Program-made: the position numbers and the translations under genes
Shown: positions 49,263-59,413 of the stretch, in pieces
How the letters are laid out: every line of letters begins with the position of its first letter
Numbering within the stretch: position 1 is the first letter of the stretch
NCBI RefSeq assembly: GCF_016427535.1
Contig: NZ_JAELXV010000007.1
Coordinates: 62,001-126,000 of the forward strand
Origin: Hymenobacter sp. BT559
GTDB taxonomy: Bacteria > Bacteroidota > Bacteroidia > Cytophagales > Hymenobacteraceae
Length of the DNA stretch: 64,000 bases
Direction: 5' to 3'
The notes under the pieces: model-generated
The model's input: only the letters and a program-made list of their open reading frames with translations
Databases searched by the model: none
Told to the model about the DNA's origin: nothing

Positions 49263-51299
49263 CTAGCGCACGCCCACGGTTTTGACGGGCGTTAGGCCTT
49301 CGGCCAACTTTAGCAAGCGCAGCAGCTCGGCGCGGTAGCCCTCGGTATCGGAGCCGCGGCCAGCCTGGGCGAGCTGCGCGGCGGTGGTGTAGGTGGCCGT
49401 GCCGCGCTGCTCGCTCTGGCGCAGCAACAGGCCAAACTCGGCTACGGCAGCGGCAAACTGCTGGTCGGCCGACGCCTGCGCGATGGGCACTGCCGCACCG
49501 GCCAGGGGCTGAGCCAGCAGCTTGCTCGCCCTGCCCTGCGGCTCTTTGTAGCGCAGCTTCACGGTCAGGACTTCGCCAGCCGCACTACCGGGCAGGTGCT
49601 GCGCATTGGCTTGGTATTTCAGCTTGTCGACCAGTGGCTCGCTGGCATTAGTTGGCACCAGCTCGTAGAGAGCCGTGACGGTGTGGCCCGCACCCAGCTC
49701 GGCGGCATCTTTGCGGTCGTTGTTGAAGTCTTCGTTGGCCAGCAGGCGGTTTTCGTACCCTAGGAGGCGGTAATTGGCCACGCGGGCAGGGTTAAACTCG
49801 ACTTGCAGCTTCACGTCTTTGGCCACCGTGAAGAGCGTGCCGCCAAACTGTGCTACCAGCGTGCGGCGGGCCTCATCGAGATTGTCGAGGTAGGCGTAGT
49901 TGCCGTTGCCTTTATCAGCCAGCAGCTCCATGCGGCTGTCGCGCAGGTTGCCGCGGCCCACGCCCAGCACGGTCAGAAACACGCCCGTTTCGCGCTGCTG
50001 TACTATCAGCTGCTCCATAGCCTCATCCGAGCTTTCGCCCACGTTGAAGTCGCCATCGGTAGCCAGAATTACGCGGTTGTTGCCGGCTTTCAGAAAGTTT
50101 TGCTGCGCCACCGAGTAGGCTAGGCGCAGGCCCGCGCCGCCCGCCGTGGAGCCACCCGCCACGAGCCGGTCGATGGCTTCCAGTATCGTGCTTTGCTGGG
50201 CGCCGGCTGTGGGTGGTAGCACTAGACCGGCCGCCCCGGCGTAGGCTACCAGCGCCACGTGGTCTTGGGGGCGCAGCTGCTTCACGAGCAGCCGCAGGCC
50301 GGCCTGCACCAGACCTAGGCGGTCGCCACCCATCATCGAGCCCGACACATCGACCAGAAACACGAGGTTGGCGGGCGGCAGACTGGCGGTTTCTATCCGC
50401 TTAGCCTGAACACCGATGCGGGCCAGTTGGTGGCCGGGCGCCCAGGGGCACTCGCTCAGCTCGGCGCTGATGCGCACGGGGTCGGGGCTGGCAGCGGGCG
50501 GCGCGGGCAGCTGGTACTGAAAGTAATTGAGCATTTCTTCTACCCGCACGGCATCGCGCGGTGGCAGCTGGCCTTCGTTGAGAAAGCGCCGCACGTTGGT
50601 ATAGCTGGCATTATCGACATCGAGCGAAAAGGTGCTCAGCGGCTCCTTGCTTACCGGCCGAAAGGTATTTTCCTCCACCTTGGCGTAGGTATCGCCGGCG
50701 CCCGCCTCGGGCCGGGCGGGGTACCCTAGAGTAGGCGACGCTACGTAGCCGGCACCTGAGAGGCCAGGAGCGGCCAAAATCTGAGGCGTCGCGTTTTTGA
50801 CCCGGCGCCCGGCGCGGTCTCCTTGAGTAATAGCCACGCCCGCCACCCGGCCTTGCAAGGGGGCAGCGCTCACGGCGCTGACGCTACCCATGACCTGGGT
50901 GCGCTGCTGCACGCTGTAGCCAGTTATTACTACTTCGTTAAGAGACTTCTCATTAGGCGCAAGCACCACGTTCATGACCGTGCCCCGGGCCGGTAGGGCG
51001 AGCTCACGCGTGACGTAGCCCACAAAGCTGAATACTAGCACGCCGCCCTTGGCGGGCATGCCCGTTAGCGTATAACGGCCGGCCACATCGGTAGCAGCAC
51101 CTAGGCTGGTGCCCTTGAGCAGCACGGTCACGCCGGGCAGTGGCTGCCCATAGGCATCGCGCACCTGCCCACTAATGGTGCGGGTGCGGGCAGCGGGTGC
51201 GCCTAGGTGGTGCGAGGCAGGCGTGGCCTGGGCAAACGCCGCCGGGCCAGCGGCTAGCAGCCCGAGTAGCACGGGCAGGGTGAGCAATGGTTTTTGCAT
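49263..51299 (-). CDS. VWA domain protein, YfbK-like, with SusC-like N-terminus
   Basis: A 678-aa secreted protein. Residues 1-24 are a signal peptide. Residues 38-120 form a carboxypeptidase-regulatory-like domain, followed at 131-160 by SLNEVVITGYSVQQRTQVMGS, which resembles the TonB box and plug start of SusC receptors. The VWA domain starts near 310 (VFLVDVSGSMMGGDRLGL, MIDAS DxSxS). The C-terminal region from about 500 is DUF3520. The fusion suggests a surface or periplasmic adhesion protein. Function unknown. Confidence 0.85.
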   Translation of the reverse strand: MQKPLLTLPVLLGLLAAGPAAFAQATPASHHLGAPAARTRTISGQVRDAYGQPLPGVTVLLKGTSLGAATDVAGRYTLTGMPAKGGVLVFSFVGYVTRELALPARGTVMNVVLAPNEKSLNEVVITGYSVQQRTQVMGSVSAVSAAPLQGRVAGVAITQGDRAGRRVKNATPQILAAPGLSGAGYVASPTLGYPARPEAGAGDTYAKVEENTFRPVSKEPLSTFSLDVDNASYTNVRRFLNEGQLPPRDAVRVEEMLNYFQYQLPAPPAASPDPVRISAELSECPWAPGHQLARIGVQAKRIETASLPPANLVFLVDVSGSMMGGDRLGLVQAGLRLLVKQLRPQDHVALVAYAGAAGLVLPPTAGAQQSTILEAIDRLVAGGSTAGGAGLRLAYSVAQQNFLKAGNNRVILATDGDFNVGESSDEAMEQLIVQQRETGVFLTVLGVGRGNLRDSRMELLADKGNGNYAYLDNLDEARRTLVAQFGGTLFTVAKDVKLQVEFNPARVANYRLLGYENRLLANEDFNNDRKDAAELGAGHTVTALYELVPTNASEPLVDKLKYQANAQHLPGSAAGEVLTVKLRYKEPQGRASKLLAQPLAGAAVPIAQASADQQFAAAVAEFGLLLRQSEQRGTATYTTAAQLAQAGRGSDTEGYRAELLRLLKLAEGLTPVKTVGVR

Positions 51300-51380
51300 A
51301 GCAAAAGCGGGAAAGAAGTGAAAGCCTTACCCTGCTGATGCCAGCATCCCGACAATTGCACAAGCCTTATTATTCGCTGC

Positions 51381-51737
51381 TTAGCGACGCGCACGCCACA
51401 CCCACCACATGAGCAGCGGCTGCAGCGGCAGGCGGGCCCACAGCGCCCAAGCAGGCAAGTGTAGCTGCTCGTGCAGTTGGAGCATGTGCACATTGGCCGG
51501 AAACACGGCTACTAGCAGCGCCAGCAGGCCCCACGCCGCCCAGCGCCGGGTAGCGGGCCACAGCAGCCCTAGGCCACCCGCCACTTCGGCCACCCCGCTC
51601 AGCAGCACCAGCAGCCGGGGCGCGGGCAGCGCCGGCGGCATGATGCGCAAGTAGGGTGCGGGGTACAGAAAGTGTAGTAGTCCCGCGCCCACAAACAGTA
51701 GGACAAGTAGATAGCGCCCCCAGAACCTCCGCATCAC
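51381..51737 (-). CDS. DoxX family membrane protein
   Basis: A 118-aa protein with four hydrophobic helices. RYLLVLLFVGAGLLHFLYP and LVLLSGVAEVAGGLGLLWP match DoxX/DUF417-type proteins. A second ATG at 51734 could be the start. Function not clear; relatives are linked to redox balance. Confidence 0.8.
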   Translation of the reverse strand: MMRRFWGRYLLVLLFVGAGLLHFLYPAPYLRIMPPALPAPRLLVLLSGVAEVAGGLGLLWPATRRWAAWGLLALLVAVFPANVHMLQLHEQLHLPAWALWARLPLQPLLMWWVWRARR

Positions 51738-51981
51738 AGTATGTAAATATTAATAGACGCTCACGAAGTACGGCCAAAGCTAGTGAGTCGGCAGAGAATA
51801 GTATAGGCCAAAAAAATGCAATCATCATAATCCAGTCAAAAATGCCTATTCACTGCTAAAAACATTCCACTCAAAGGAATTTAGCGCCATTTCAGATAAA
51901 ATATAGTCCAGCTTTAAAACAGAAAAAATAATATTTGCGGCAAGTTTATTTTTTATATTAATCGAAGTTGTCAGCTCAAGT

Positions 51982-54900
51982 ATGAGGTTAAAGAATACAT
52001 TATTTGCCGTAGGTGGCTGGTTACTAGCAGCACACGCTAGCCAAGCAGCTACTTTCACTGTTACCAATACCAGCGACTCGGGCACCGGCTCCTTACGACA
52101 GGCAATTTTGAATGCTAATGCCGCCGGGGCAGGGCCGCACACCATTGCGTTTAACATCCCCAGCACCTCGCTGGTGGGGCCGTTTGGGAGCAAGCGGGCC
52201 CTCATTACGCTGGCCTCACCGCTGCCTGCTATTACGGTAGCCGGCGTAACTATCGATGGCACCACGCAGACGAGCAGCGCCGGCGACACTAATACTGGCA
52301 CCCTAGGTACCACTACCACGGTGGGGGTAGATGGCCTGAGTGTATCGGCTCTGCCCCGCCCCGAGGTAGAGCTAAGCCTGACAGCTAACGCTACCAACAC
52401 AGCCGTGCTTACTATTCAGGCCACGGGCGCTACGGTGAAGGGCTTAGCCATTCATGGGGCCGGCGATATTGGCACAACGGGCACGGGCAGTGGCCTGGGC
52501 GGCGGTACCGACCGTAGCGTGGGGGCAGGCATTCGCCTCGATACGAACGCCAATGGCTTTCTCATCACGCAATGCCTCATTGGTAGCACGGCCCTCTCGT
52601 ATAGCTACCCTAGCGATGGCACGCAGTGTGCGCTTTACGGCATCAGCGTGGGTGGTGGGGCTGGCAGCGGCACTATTAGCAATTCGCTGATTGGCTTCAC
52701 CGGCAACTCGGGTATATTCGTTATTAATAACTCGGCAACGGCCGCCGTTACTATCTCGGGCTGCCAGTTCAACCAGAACGGCTACAACGTGGCCGGGGGC
52801 GACGCCATTACCCTAGGGGGCTCGGCGGGCCTGCCAGTGGGCCCCGTAACGGTGCGCGGCAACCTTATCACGTCGCCCAACTCGAGCGGCGTGCAGCTGG
52901 AAGTGGGCTCTACCAATGCCACAACTATCGATAATAATTCACTGCTTTCGTGCGGCCTAGGTGGCAACAGCACCAGCAGCTCGCTAGAAGGCTCGGCCAT
53001 CTGCTACCTGCACCGCAACAACACCCTGACGGGCAACGGCGGCGATATCATTTCCAAGAACATCATTCAGGATTCGGAGGCCTCGGGCATCGTGGTGGGC
53101 TTTTACCAGCGGGGTGTGCAGATTACGCAAAACCAGATTTATAACAACGGCTCGCTCAGCATCGACCTGATTGATAACAGCGGCGCCTATCCAGGCACTG
53201 CCACTGCTACCGCCGACATGTATGGCAACGGCGACGGCGTGACGCCCAACCGTAACAATGCCACCACGGCCACCGGCAGCTACGCGGCGGTGACGGCCAA
53301 CTCACCCAACTCGGGCATCGACTATCCCATCTTCACTACGGCCACGCTCAGCGGCAATACCCTCACGGTAGCAGGCTACGTGGGCACGGCGGCGGGCCAA
53401 ACCACGTTTGCCAATGCCACAGTTGAGATTTTTGAAGCAGCCAACGACGGCAACAACAACGGCCCCGTGGTAGCCAGCACTGCCGCAAGCGTGCCCCACG
53501 GCGAGCTAGGACGCTACCTAGGCACCCTCACAGCAAACGCCTCGGGCAACTTCAGCGGCACGCTCACCGTGACTAACCTGACCGGGGGCAACCAACTGGC
53601 CGCAACGGCCTGGCTGAGCGGCAAAGGCACGTCGGAGGCTTCTAACCTGCTAACGGTGACGGCTACGCAGCCGCCCCTGGCCACGGACCTGACCACGGCG
53701 GTATTTCAGAACACAGCGGCGCGCACCGACCTAGGCGTATCGCTCACGGCCACCACGCCCACTTCGGGCGCCACTATCACTTCGTTCACTATCACCGCGC
53801 TGCCCGATGCCGCCACCGGTACGCTTTACTACAACAGCGGCACCGCAGCCAGCCCGGTTATCAAGCCGGTGGCGGTGGGCCTGAGCATTCCGTACGCCAA
53901 CCGCGCCAACCTGTCGTTTGACCCCGCGGCGGGCTATTCGGGCAATGCGATTGTGGGCTACACGGCCACCGACTCGAACAGCAAAACCAGCGATGGCAAC
54001 GCCACCGTTACCATCCCGGTGAACGCCCCGCCCACAGCCAACAACATTGCGAACGGCACTATCCCTAATACCAACGGGCAAACGGCCATTAACCCGCTGC
54101 GCGGCACTGACTCGGATGGCACTGTCACGTCGTTCACTATCGCCTCGCTGCCCGCGTCGGCATCGGGCATCCTCTACTTCAACAACGGCACCAGCAATGT
54201 GGCGGTGAAAGCTGGCGATATTATTCTGTATGCTAATGCTGGCAAGCTACTTTTTGCCCCGGCTAGCGGCTACAATGGCCAGGCGGTATTCAACTACTCG
54301 GCCACCGACAACGACGGGGGCGTGAGTGCGGCGGCCACCTACACCATTCCGGTGGGCACGGGTACGGTAAGCGGCAACCAGGCCCCTTCGGCCACCAACG
54401 TTACTAATACTACCATGCCCGCTGATGCCGGCACTACCTCGCTGTCGGCGCTGGCCGGCACCGACCCCAACGGCGACGCTACTATTGCAGGCTTTACTAT
54501 CAAGAGCCTGCCTAGCACCGGCACGCTGTACTTCAACGGGGCCGTAGCCACCGTGGGCACCGTAGTGCTCGCCAACGAAGCCAACCTACTGAGCTACAAG
54601 CCCAGCACCCAGGGCACATATAACTTCACATACACTGCCACCGACAACCAGGATGCCACGAGTGCCTCGGCGGCTACCTTCACCATTCCGGTAGCTGCGC
54701 CGCTGCCTGTGGTGCTGGTAAGCTTTGAAGCCCGGCGCACTGGCACGGCTGCGCTGCTGGCCTGGGCCACTGCCTCCGAAAAAAACAGCGATTACTTCGC
54801 CATCGAGCGTAGTCTCGACGGGGTTACGTTTGCCGAGCTAGGGCGCGTAGCCAGCCACGGCACCACTCAGTTAAGCCAGTCCTATCAGTTCGCCGACGCT

Positions 54901-55266
54901 GAGCTAACTCGCTACGGTGCCGCCGTGGTGTACTACCGCCTGCGGCAGGTAGACCTAGGGGGCGCAGCAACCTACTCGGCCGTGCGCACGGTAGCGCTGC
55001 CCGTGGCGGGCCTCACGCTGCAGGCCTACCCCGTGCCCACGCACGGCGCCAGCGTGCAGCTGGCCGTTTCGACCCCGCTGGCCGGGGCAGCTACCATCAG
55101 CGTTGCCACCGTGCTGGGCCAGCAACTACTGACGCGCCAGGTAATGCTAGACGCCGGCACCAACAGCCTTGCGTTGCCCGAGGCAGCCTATTGGCCCCGC
55201 GGCATCTATACGCTGCGCCTCACCCAAAATAGCACGCACCACACCGTTAAGCTGGTTTGCGAGTAA
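51982..55266 (+). CDS. type IX secreted beta-helix surface protein
   Basis: A 1094-aa protein. Residues 1-22 form a signal peptide. NTSDSGTGSLRQAILNANA at 27-45 is the start of many CSLREA/choice-of-anchor proteins. Residues 130-420 look like a parallel beta helix. Three repeats of about 100 residues follow (about 570-900), each with AxNxTxTxxP-type cadherin/Ig-like pattern. The end (LQAYPVPTHGASVQLAVSTP, then GIYTLRLTQ) is a type IX secretion C-terminal domain. A surface or extracellular role is well supported; ligand unknown. Confidence 0.85.
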   Translation: MRLKNTLFAVGGWLLAAHASQAATFTVTNTSDSGTGSLRQAILNANAAGAGPHTIAFNIPSTSLVGPFGSKRALITLASPLPAITVAGVTIDGTTQTSSAGDTNTGTLGTTTTVGVDGLSVSALPRPEVELSLTANATNTAVLTIQATGATVKGLAIHGAGDIGTTGTGSGLGGGTDRSVGAGIRLDTNANGFLITQCLIGSTALSYSYPSDGTQCALYGISVGGGAGSGTISNSLIGFTGNSGIFVINNSATAAVTISGCQFNQNGYNVAGGDAITLGGSAGLPVGPVTVRGNLITSPNSSGVQLEVGSTNATTIDNNSLLSCGLGGNSTSSSLEGSAICYLHRNNTLTGNGGDIISKNIIQDSEASGIVVGFYQRGVQITQNQIYNNGSLSIDLIDNSGAYPGTATATADMYGNGDGVTPNRNNATTATGSYAAVTANSPNSGIDYPIFTTATLSGNTLTVAGYVGTAAGQTTFANATVEIFEAANDGNNNGPVVASTAASVPHGELGRYLGTLTANASGNFSGTLTVTNLTGGNQLAATAWLSGKGTSEASNLLTVTATQPPLATDLTTAVFQNTAARTDLGVSLTATTPTSGATITSFTITALPDAATGTLYYNSGTAASPVIKPVAVGLSIPYANRANLSFDPAAGYSGNAIVGYTATDSNSKTSDGNATVTIPVNAPPTANNIANGTIPNTNGQTAINPLRGTDSDGTVTSFTIASLPASASGILYFNNGTSNVAVKAGDIILYANAGKLLFAPASGYNGQAVFNYSATDNDGGVSAAATYTIPVGTGTVSGNQAPSATNVTNTTMPADAGTTSLSALAGTDPNGDATIAGFTIKSLPSTGTLYFNGAVATVGTVVLANEANLLSYKPSTQGTYNFTYTATDNQDATSASAATFTIPVAAPLPVVLVSFEARRTGTAALLAWATASEKNSDYFAIERSLDGVTFAELGRVASHGTTQLSQSYQFADAELTRYGAAVVYYRLRQVDLGGAATYSAVRTVALPVAGLTLQAYPVPTHGASVQLAVSTPLAGAATISVATVLGQQLLTRQVMLDAGTNSLALPEAAYWPRGIYTLRLTQNSTHHTVKLVCE

Positions 55267-55290
55267 CCTAGCTAGCCCACGCAAACGCCC

Positions 55291-55325
55291 AAAACCAAAG
55301 CCTCCACCTCGGAGGCTTTGGTTTT
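55291..55325. terminator. terminator after the type IX protein
   Basis: A perfect 15-bp inverted repeat (AAAACCAAAGCCTCC and its complement) with a 5-nt loop and terminal T run. Confidence 0.9.
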
Positions 55326-55412
55326 GCGTTTACTACTACCTAGGACCCTCGCAATTTTCGAGCGGCCTTGCCTGTTAGTCAGTGCACCGGGCGCGCAGCC
55401 GCGCCGGGGCTT

Positions 55413-55420
55413 TACTTTTG
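55413..55420 (+). promoter_or_regulatory. -7 box of lptB
   Basis: TACTTTTG matches TAnnTTTG and lies 10 bp before the ATG. A -33 element is not clear. Confidence 0.45.
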
Positions 55421-55429
55421 CTACCGTCT

Positions 55430-56167
55430 ATGATTCTTCGCGCCGAGCACCTCGTCAAACAATACAAAGCCCGCACGGTCGTCAACGACATGTCGCTGAC
55501 CGTGTCGCAGGGCGAAATCGTGGGGCTGCTGGGCCCCAACGGCGCCGGCAAAACCACCTGCTTCTACATGATGGTGGGCATGGTAAAAGCTAACTCGGGC
55601 AATATTTTCATTGATGATGAGAATATTACTCAATTGCCCATCTACCAGCGGGCCCGCCGCGGCATGGGCTACCTGGCTCAGGAAGCCAGTGTGTTTCGCG
55701 ACCTAAGCGTGGAGGAGAATATCTTGTCGGTGCTCGAAATGACTAACCTGCCCAAGAAAGCGCAGCATGACAAAGTAGAGGAGCTACTCGAAGAGTTTAG
55801 CCTGGGCCACGTGCGCAAAAACCTAGGCAAGGTGCTGAGCGGTGGCGAGCGCCGCCGCACCGAAATAGCCCGCGCCCTGGCCGTAAACCCCAAGTTTGTA
55901 CTGCTCGACGAGCCCTTTGCGGGCGTGGACCCCATCGCTACCGAAGAAATTCAGGGCATCGTGGCCAAGCTCAAAAACCAGAACATCGGCGTGCTCATTA
56001 CCGACCACGACGTAAACTCGACCCTCGAAATTGTGGACCGCGCCTACTTGCTCTTCGAGGGCAAGCTGCTGAAGGCCGGCACCGCCGAAGAGCTGGCCGC
56101 CGACGAAACCGTGCGCCGCGTGTACCTAGGCAAAAACTTCGAGTTCAAGCGCAAAGTGTTTAATTAA
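55430..56167 (+). CDS. lptB: LPS export ABC ATPase LptB
   Basis: A 245-aa ABC ATPase that powers transport of lipopolysaccharide to the outer membrane. Walker A is GPNGAGKT, the signature LSGGERRR, Walker B FVLLDEPFAGVDP, and the switch His lies in ITDHDV. The LSGGERRRTEIARAL segment is LptB-like. The ATG at 55430 fits the family. Confidence 0.95.
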   Translation: MILRAEHLVKQYKARTVVNDMSLTVSQGEIVGLLGPNGAGKTTCFYMMVGMVKANSGNIFIDDENITQLPIYQRARRGMGYLAQEASVFRDLSVEENILSVLEMTNLPKKAQHDKVEELLEEFSLGHVRKNLGKVLSGGERRRTEIARALAVNPKFVLLDEPFAGVDPIATEEIQGIVAKLKNQNIGVLITDHDVNSTLEIVDRAYLLFEGKLLKAGTAEELAADETVRRVYLGKNFEFKRKVFN

Positions 56168-56169
56168 TC

Positions 56170-56228
56170 GGTAGTTGTTAATGTAACTGGTTAATTCAAG
56201 CTGGCGCCATTCGGCATTAACAACTACC
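56170..56228. repeat. 14-bp inverted repeat after lptB
   Basis: GGTAGTTGTTAATG (56170-56183) and its exact complement (56215-56228) lie between lptB and the GH3 gene, with GGTTAATT and AATTAACC as a second, interlaced pair. It resembles the AT-rich spacers common in this phylum. Function unknown. Confidence 0.55.
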
Positions 56229-56253
56229 AATTAACCCTTAACAATTAAAGAAG

Positions 56254-57783
56254 GTGCTCGACCTCGCTATTGCCGCTGCTACCCAGCTCAGCAGCCTACC
56301 TAGGCTGGCGCGGGTGCGCCAGCAGCCGCACGAGTTGCAAGCGGCGATGTTGCGCTACCTGCTGGGCCGGGCCAAGGACACGAGCTGGGGCCGCCGCTAC
56401 GGCTACGCGGCCGGGCTACCCGCCCAGGAGTTTGGCGCCCGCGTGCCCGTGAGCACCTACGAGCAGCTATACCCCGAGCTAGAGAAAGTACTGCGGGGCC
56501 AGCCCAATGTGCTGTGGCCTGGCCCCGCCCCGCAGTGGCAGGCCAAAAGCAGCGGCACCACCAACGCCCGCAGCAAGTTTATTCCGCTTACTGCCGAGGC
56601 GCTGCACCACAACCACTACCGCGCCGGGCGCGACATGCTGGCCCTCTCCACGCATCTCTACCCCGCGCAGCGGCTCCTGCAAGGCAAAACCCTGAGCCTA
56701 GGTGGCACCCACGGCCCTAGCCCCTTTGGGCCGGCAGCGCGGGCCGGCGACGTATCGGCCCTCATCATGCAGAGCCTGCCGGGCTGGGCCGAGTACCTGC
56801 GCACCCCTCCCCTGCCGCTGGCGCTGCTCGATGAGTGGGAAGAAAAAATTGAGCGCATTGCCCGCCACGTGCTAACCCAGGATGTGCGCGTGCTGGCTGG
56901 CGTGCCTACCTGGATGGTGGTGCTGCTGCGGCGCGTGGTAGCCCTGGCCGGGGCCCAGCACGTGGCCGAGGTGTGGCCCCACCTAGGGCTATTTTTGCAC
57001 GGCGCCGTGGCCTTTGGGCCCTATCGCGAGCTGTTTCGGCAGCTCATCCCAAGCGCGCACATGCGCTACCTAGAAATCTATAATGCCTCGGAAGGCTACT
57101 TCGCCTTGCAAGACGAGCCCGGCACGCCCGACCTGCTGCTGCTGCTCGACCACGGCATCTACTACGAGTTTTTGCCCGCGGCCGAGTTCGATAGCCCCAA
57201 CCCACAACCCGTACCGCTGGAGGCCGTCGAAATTGGCCCGAGCTACGCGCTGGTTATCAGCACCAGCGCCGGGCTGTGGCGCTACCTGGTGGGCGACACG
57301 GTGCGCTTTACCTCGCTGCGGCCCTACCGGGTGCGCATCACGGGGCGTACCAAGCACTTCCTCAATGCCTTTGGCGAAGAAGTAGTTATCGAAAACGCCG
57401 AAGCTGCCGTGACGGCCGCCTCCCAGGCCACCGGCGTGCAGGTGCGCGACTTCACGGCGGCGCCCATCTACTTTGCAGCGGGTGCGGCCTCGCGCGGCGG
57501 CCACGAGTGGGCAGTTGAGTGCACCGGCCCACCGCCCGCCGACCTAGGGCGCTTTGCCGAGGTGCTCGACCATACGCTGCGCCAGCTCAACTCGGACTAC
57601 GACGCCAAGCGCCACCGCGACCTGGCCCTCGGGCCGCCCCGCGTGCACCTAGTGCCCGTCGGCACTTTTGAGGCGTGGTTGCGCGGCCAGGGCCCCCTAG
57701 GTGGCCAGCGCAAGGTGCCCCGCCTCAGCAACGCCCGCGAGGTGCTGGAGGCCGTGCTGACGCTAGCCCAGGCGGGCGCCTAA
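56254..57783 (+). CDS. GH3 auxin-responsive promoter family protein
   Basis: A 509-aa acyl-adenylating enzyme of the firefly luciferase superfamily, the bacterial form of plant GH3. KSSGTTNARSKFIPLT at about 98-113 is the ATP-binding motif, LEIYNASEGYF the adenine-binding segment, and RYLVGDTVRF and ITGRTKHFLNAFGEE are also typical. It begins with GTG. It should join an acid to an amino acid or thiol, substrate unknown. Confidence 0.92.
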   Translation: MLDLAIAAATQLSSLPRLARVRQQPHELQAAMLRYLLGRAKDTSWGRRYGYAAGLPAQEFGARVPVSTYEQLYPELEKVLRGQPNVLWPGPAPQWQAKSSGTTNARSKFIPLTAEALHHNHYRAGRDMLALSTHLYPAQRLLQGKTLSLGGTHGPSPFGPAARAGDVSALIMQSLPGWAEYLRTPPLPLALLDEWEEKIERIARHVLTQDVRVLAGVPTWMVVLLRRVVALAGAQHVAEVWPHLGLFLHGAVAFGPYRELFRQLIPSAHMRYLEIYNASEGYFALQDEPGTPDLLLLLDHGIYYEFLPAAEFDSPNPQPVPLEAVEIGPSYALVISTSAGLWRYLVGDTVRFTSLRPYRVRITGRTKHFLNAFGEEVVIENAEAAVTAASQATGVQVRDFTAAPIYFAAGAASRGGHEWAVECTGPPPADLGRFAEVLDHTLRQLNSDYDAKRHRDLALGPPRVHLVPVGTFEAWLRGQGPLGGQRKVPRLSNAREVLEAVLTLAQAGA

Positions 57784-57788
57784 CTAAA

Positions 57789-57829
57789 AACGCCTGGGCC
57801 ACTGCGACAAGCACAGCAACCCAGGCGTT
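57789..57829. terminator. hairpin between GH3 gene and transaldolase
   Basis: AACGCCTGGG and CCCAGGCGTT form a 10-bp stem with a 21-nt loop between the two convergent genes. No long T run. Confidence 0.6.
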
Positions 57830-57855
57830 CGAGTAGCAGGTAGCTACTAAAAAGC

Positions 57856-58998
57856 TTATTTCAGCGCTTCGGTGCCTGCTGCGGCCTGCTCGCGCTTCTT
57901 CTCAACTGAGTCAATCAGCTTGCCGAAGGGCTCGATGAACTTCTGCACGCCCTCTGTTTCGAGCTGCTGGGTGCTGGCATCGAGGTCGATGCCTACCTTG
58001 GGCAGGTCGGCCAGCACTTGGCGAGCTTTGTCGAGGCCCTGCTCGAGGCGGTCGGCGGGTTGGCCTTTTTCCTTGAAGATATCCATGGTCTCGACCGGAA
58101 TGGTGTTCACCGTTTTCGGGCCGATGAGGTTTTCGACGTATTTCAGGTCGTCGTATTTCGGGTTTTTGTTGCCCGTGCTAGCCCACAGTAGGCGCTGCGT
58201 GTTCGCACCTTTGTCGGCCAGGGCCTGCCAGCGCGCACCGGCAAAAATCTCTTTGTAGAGCTGGTAGGCCTGCTTGGCGCTGGCCAGGGCCACCTCGCCC
58301 ACCAGCGACTCGGCCAGTTGGCCTTTCTCGCCGCCTTCGGCCGCGATTTTCTCCAGCTGCGGGTCAAGCAGCACGTCGATGCGCGAAAGGAAGAAGCTGG
58401 CTACTGAGTCGATACCCTCGAGCGATTGGCCGGCCTTGGCGCGGTCTTCGAGGCCCGCGATGAAGGCTTCGGCAACGGCCTTGTAGCGGTCGAGGCCGAA
58501 AATCAGGGTCACGTTAACATTGATGCCTTCCGAAATAAGCGTGCGAATGGCGGGCAGCCCCTCCTGGGTGGCCGGCACTTTTATCATCACGTTCGGGCGG
58601 TTCACGTCTTGCCACAGCTGGCGGCCTTCGGCCACGGTCCCCTCGGTGTCGTGGGCGAGCTTGGGCGATACTTCGAGGCTCACGTAGCCATCGCTAGAGT
58701 TGTCGTGGCTGTCGTAGAGCGGGCGAAACAGGTCGCAGGCGGCTTGCACGTCGGCCACGGCTAGGCCCACATAGATTTCTTCGGCCGACTTGCCCTGGCG
58801 GGCCTGCTCCTTGATGGTGTCGTCGTAGTCGGCCGAGCCGCCGATGGCCTTCTCAAAAATGGCGGGGTTAGACGTAACGCCCCGCAGCGCATCTTCGTCG
58901 ATGCGGCGCTTCAACTCACCGTTGGTGAGCACTTTACGGCTAATAAAATCGAGCCAGAGGCTCTGGTCCAGGCGGCGGATGTCGACTAAGGGATTCAT
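57856..58998 (-). CDS. tal: transaldolase
   Basis: A 380-aa enzyme of the pentose phosphate pathway that moves a dihydroxyacetone unit. LDQSLWLDFISRKVL at the start, MIKVPATQEGLPAI with the Schiff-base lysine, INVNVTLIFGLDRY and WASTGNKNPKYDDL are conserved in the long (about 370-aa) Mycobacterium-type family. Start ATG 58998 is at the family position. Confidence 0.95.
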   Translation of the reverse strand: MNPLVDIRRLDQSLWLDFISRKVLTNGELKRRIDEDALRGVTSNPAIFEKAIGGSADYDDTIKEQARQGKSAEEIYVGLAVADVQAACDLFRPLYDSHDNSSDGYVSLEVSPKLAHDTEGTVAEGRQLWQDVNRPNVMIKVPATQEGLPAIRTLISEGINVNVTLIFGLDRYKAVAEAFIAGLEDRAKAGQSLEGIDSVASFFLSRIDVLLDPQLEKIAAEGGEKGQLAESLVGEVALASAKQAYQLYKEIFAGARWQALADKGANTQRLLWASTGNKNPKYDDLKYVENLIGPKTVNTIPVETMDIFKEKGQPADRLEQGLDKARQVLADLPKVGIDLDASTQQLETEGVQKFIEPFGKLIDSVEKKREQAAAGTEALK

Positions 58999-59413
58999 AT
59001 GAAAGAAGGAAAACTGGGGTGAAAAGGCAAACGGCCAGCGTTCTCCAGGGTTATTGGCCAAGCTACCCTTTCAACAAACGCAGCTACATAAAGTAGCCAC
59101 CGGGTGCCAAAGTAACTTACTAGGTTGCTATCAAACCATAAAAAAGTTGGGCCTTAGGCTTGGCTGAGCAACCAAGGCTAGCGCTTTTGCCACTGAGGCA
59201 GGGCGGCGCTAGCCTATCGCTACCGTTGTGATAGCTGATGTATAGGCACCCAGCTTGTTAGTGCCAGATGGGCTGTGTGTAGCTAGCGCCTCCTATTCTA
59301 CCACGGCGCCAAGTACATACCACCGGCTCTGGCGCGGCCGGGGACCCACAACCCTAGGGTAGCTTTTAGGGTACAAGCTTTAGAAAAGTCTCTTTTGTTT
59401 TTTCGCTCTTCCT
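58999..59413. other. intergenic region without a gene
   Basis: The divergent space between transaldolase and the small secreted gene. I see no open frame with protein-like composition, no tRNA and no T-tailed hairpin. It should hold both promoters. No strong TAnnTTTG with a matching -33 box is visible. Confidence 0.5.
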
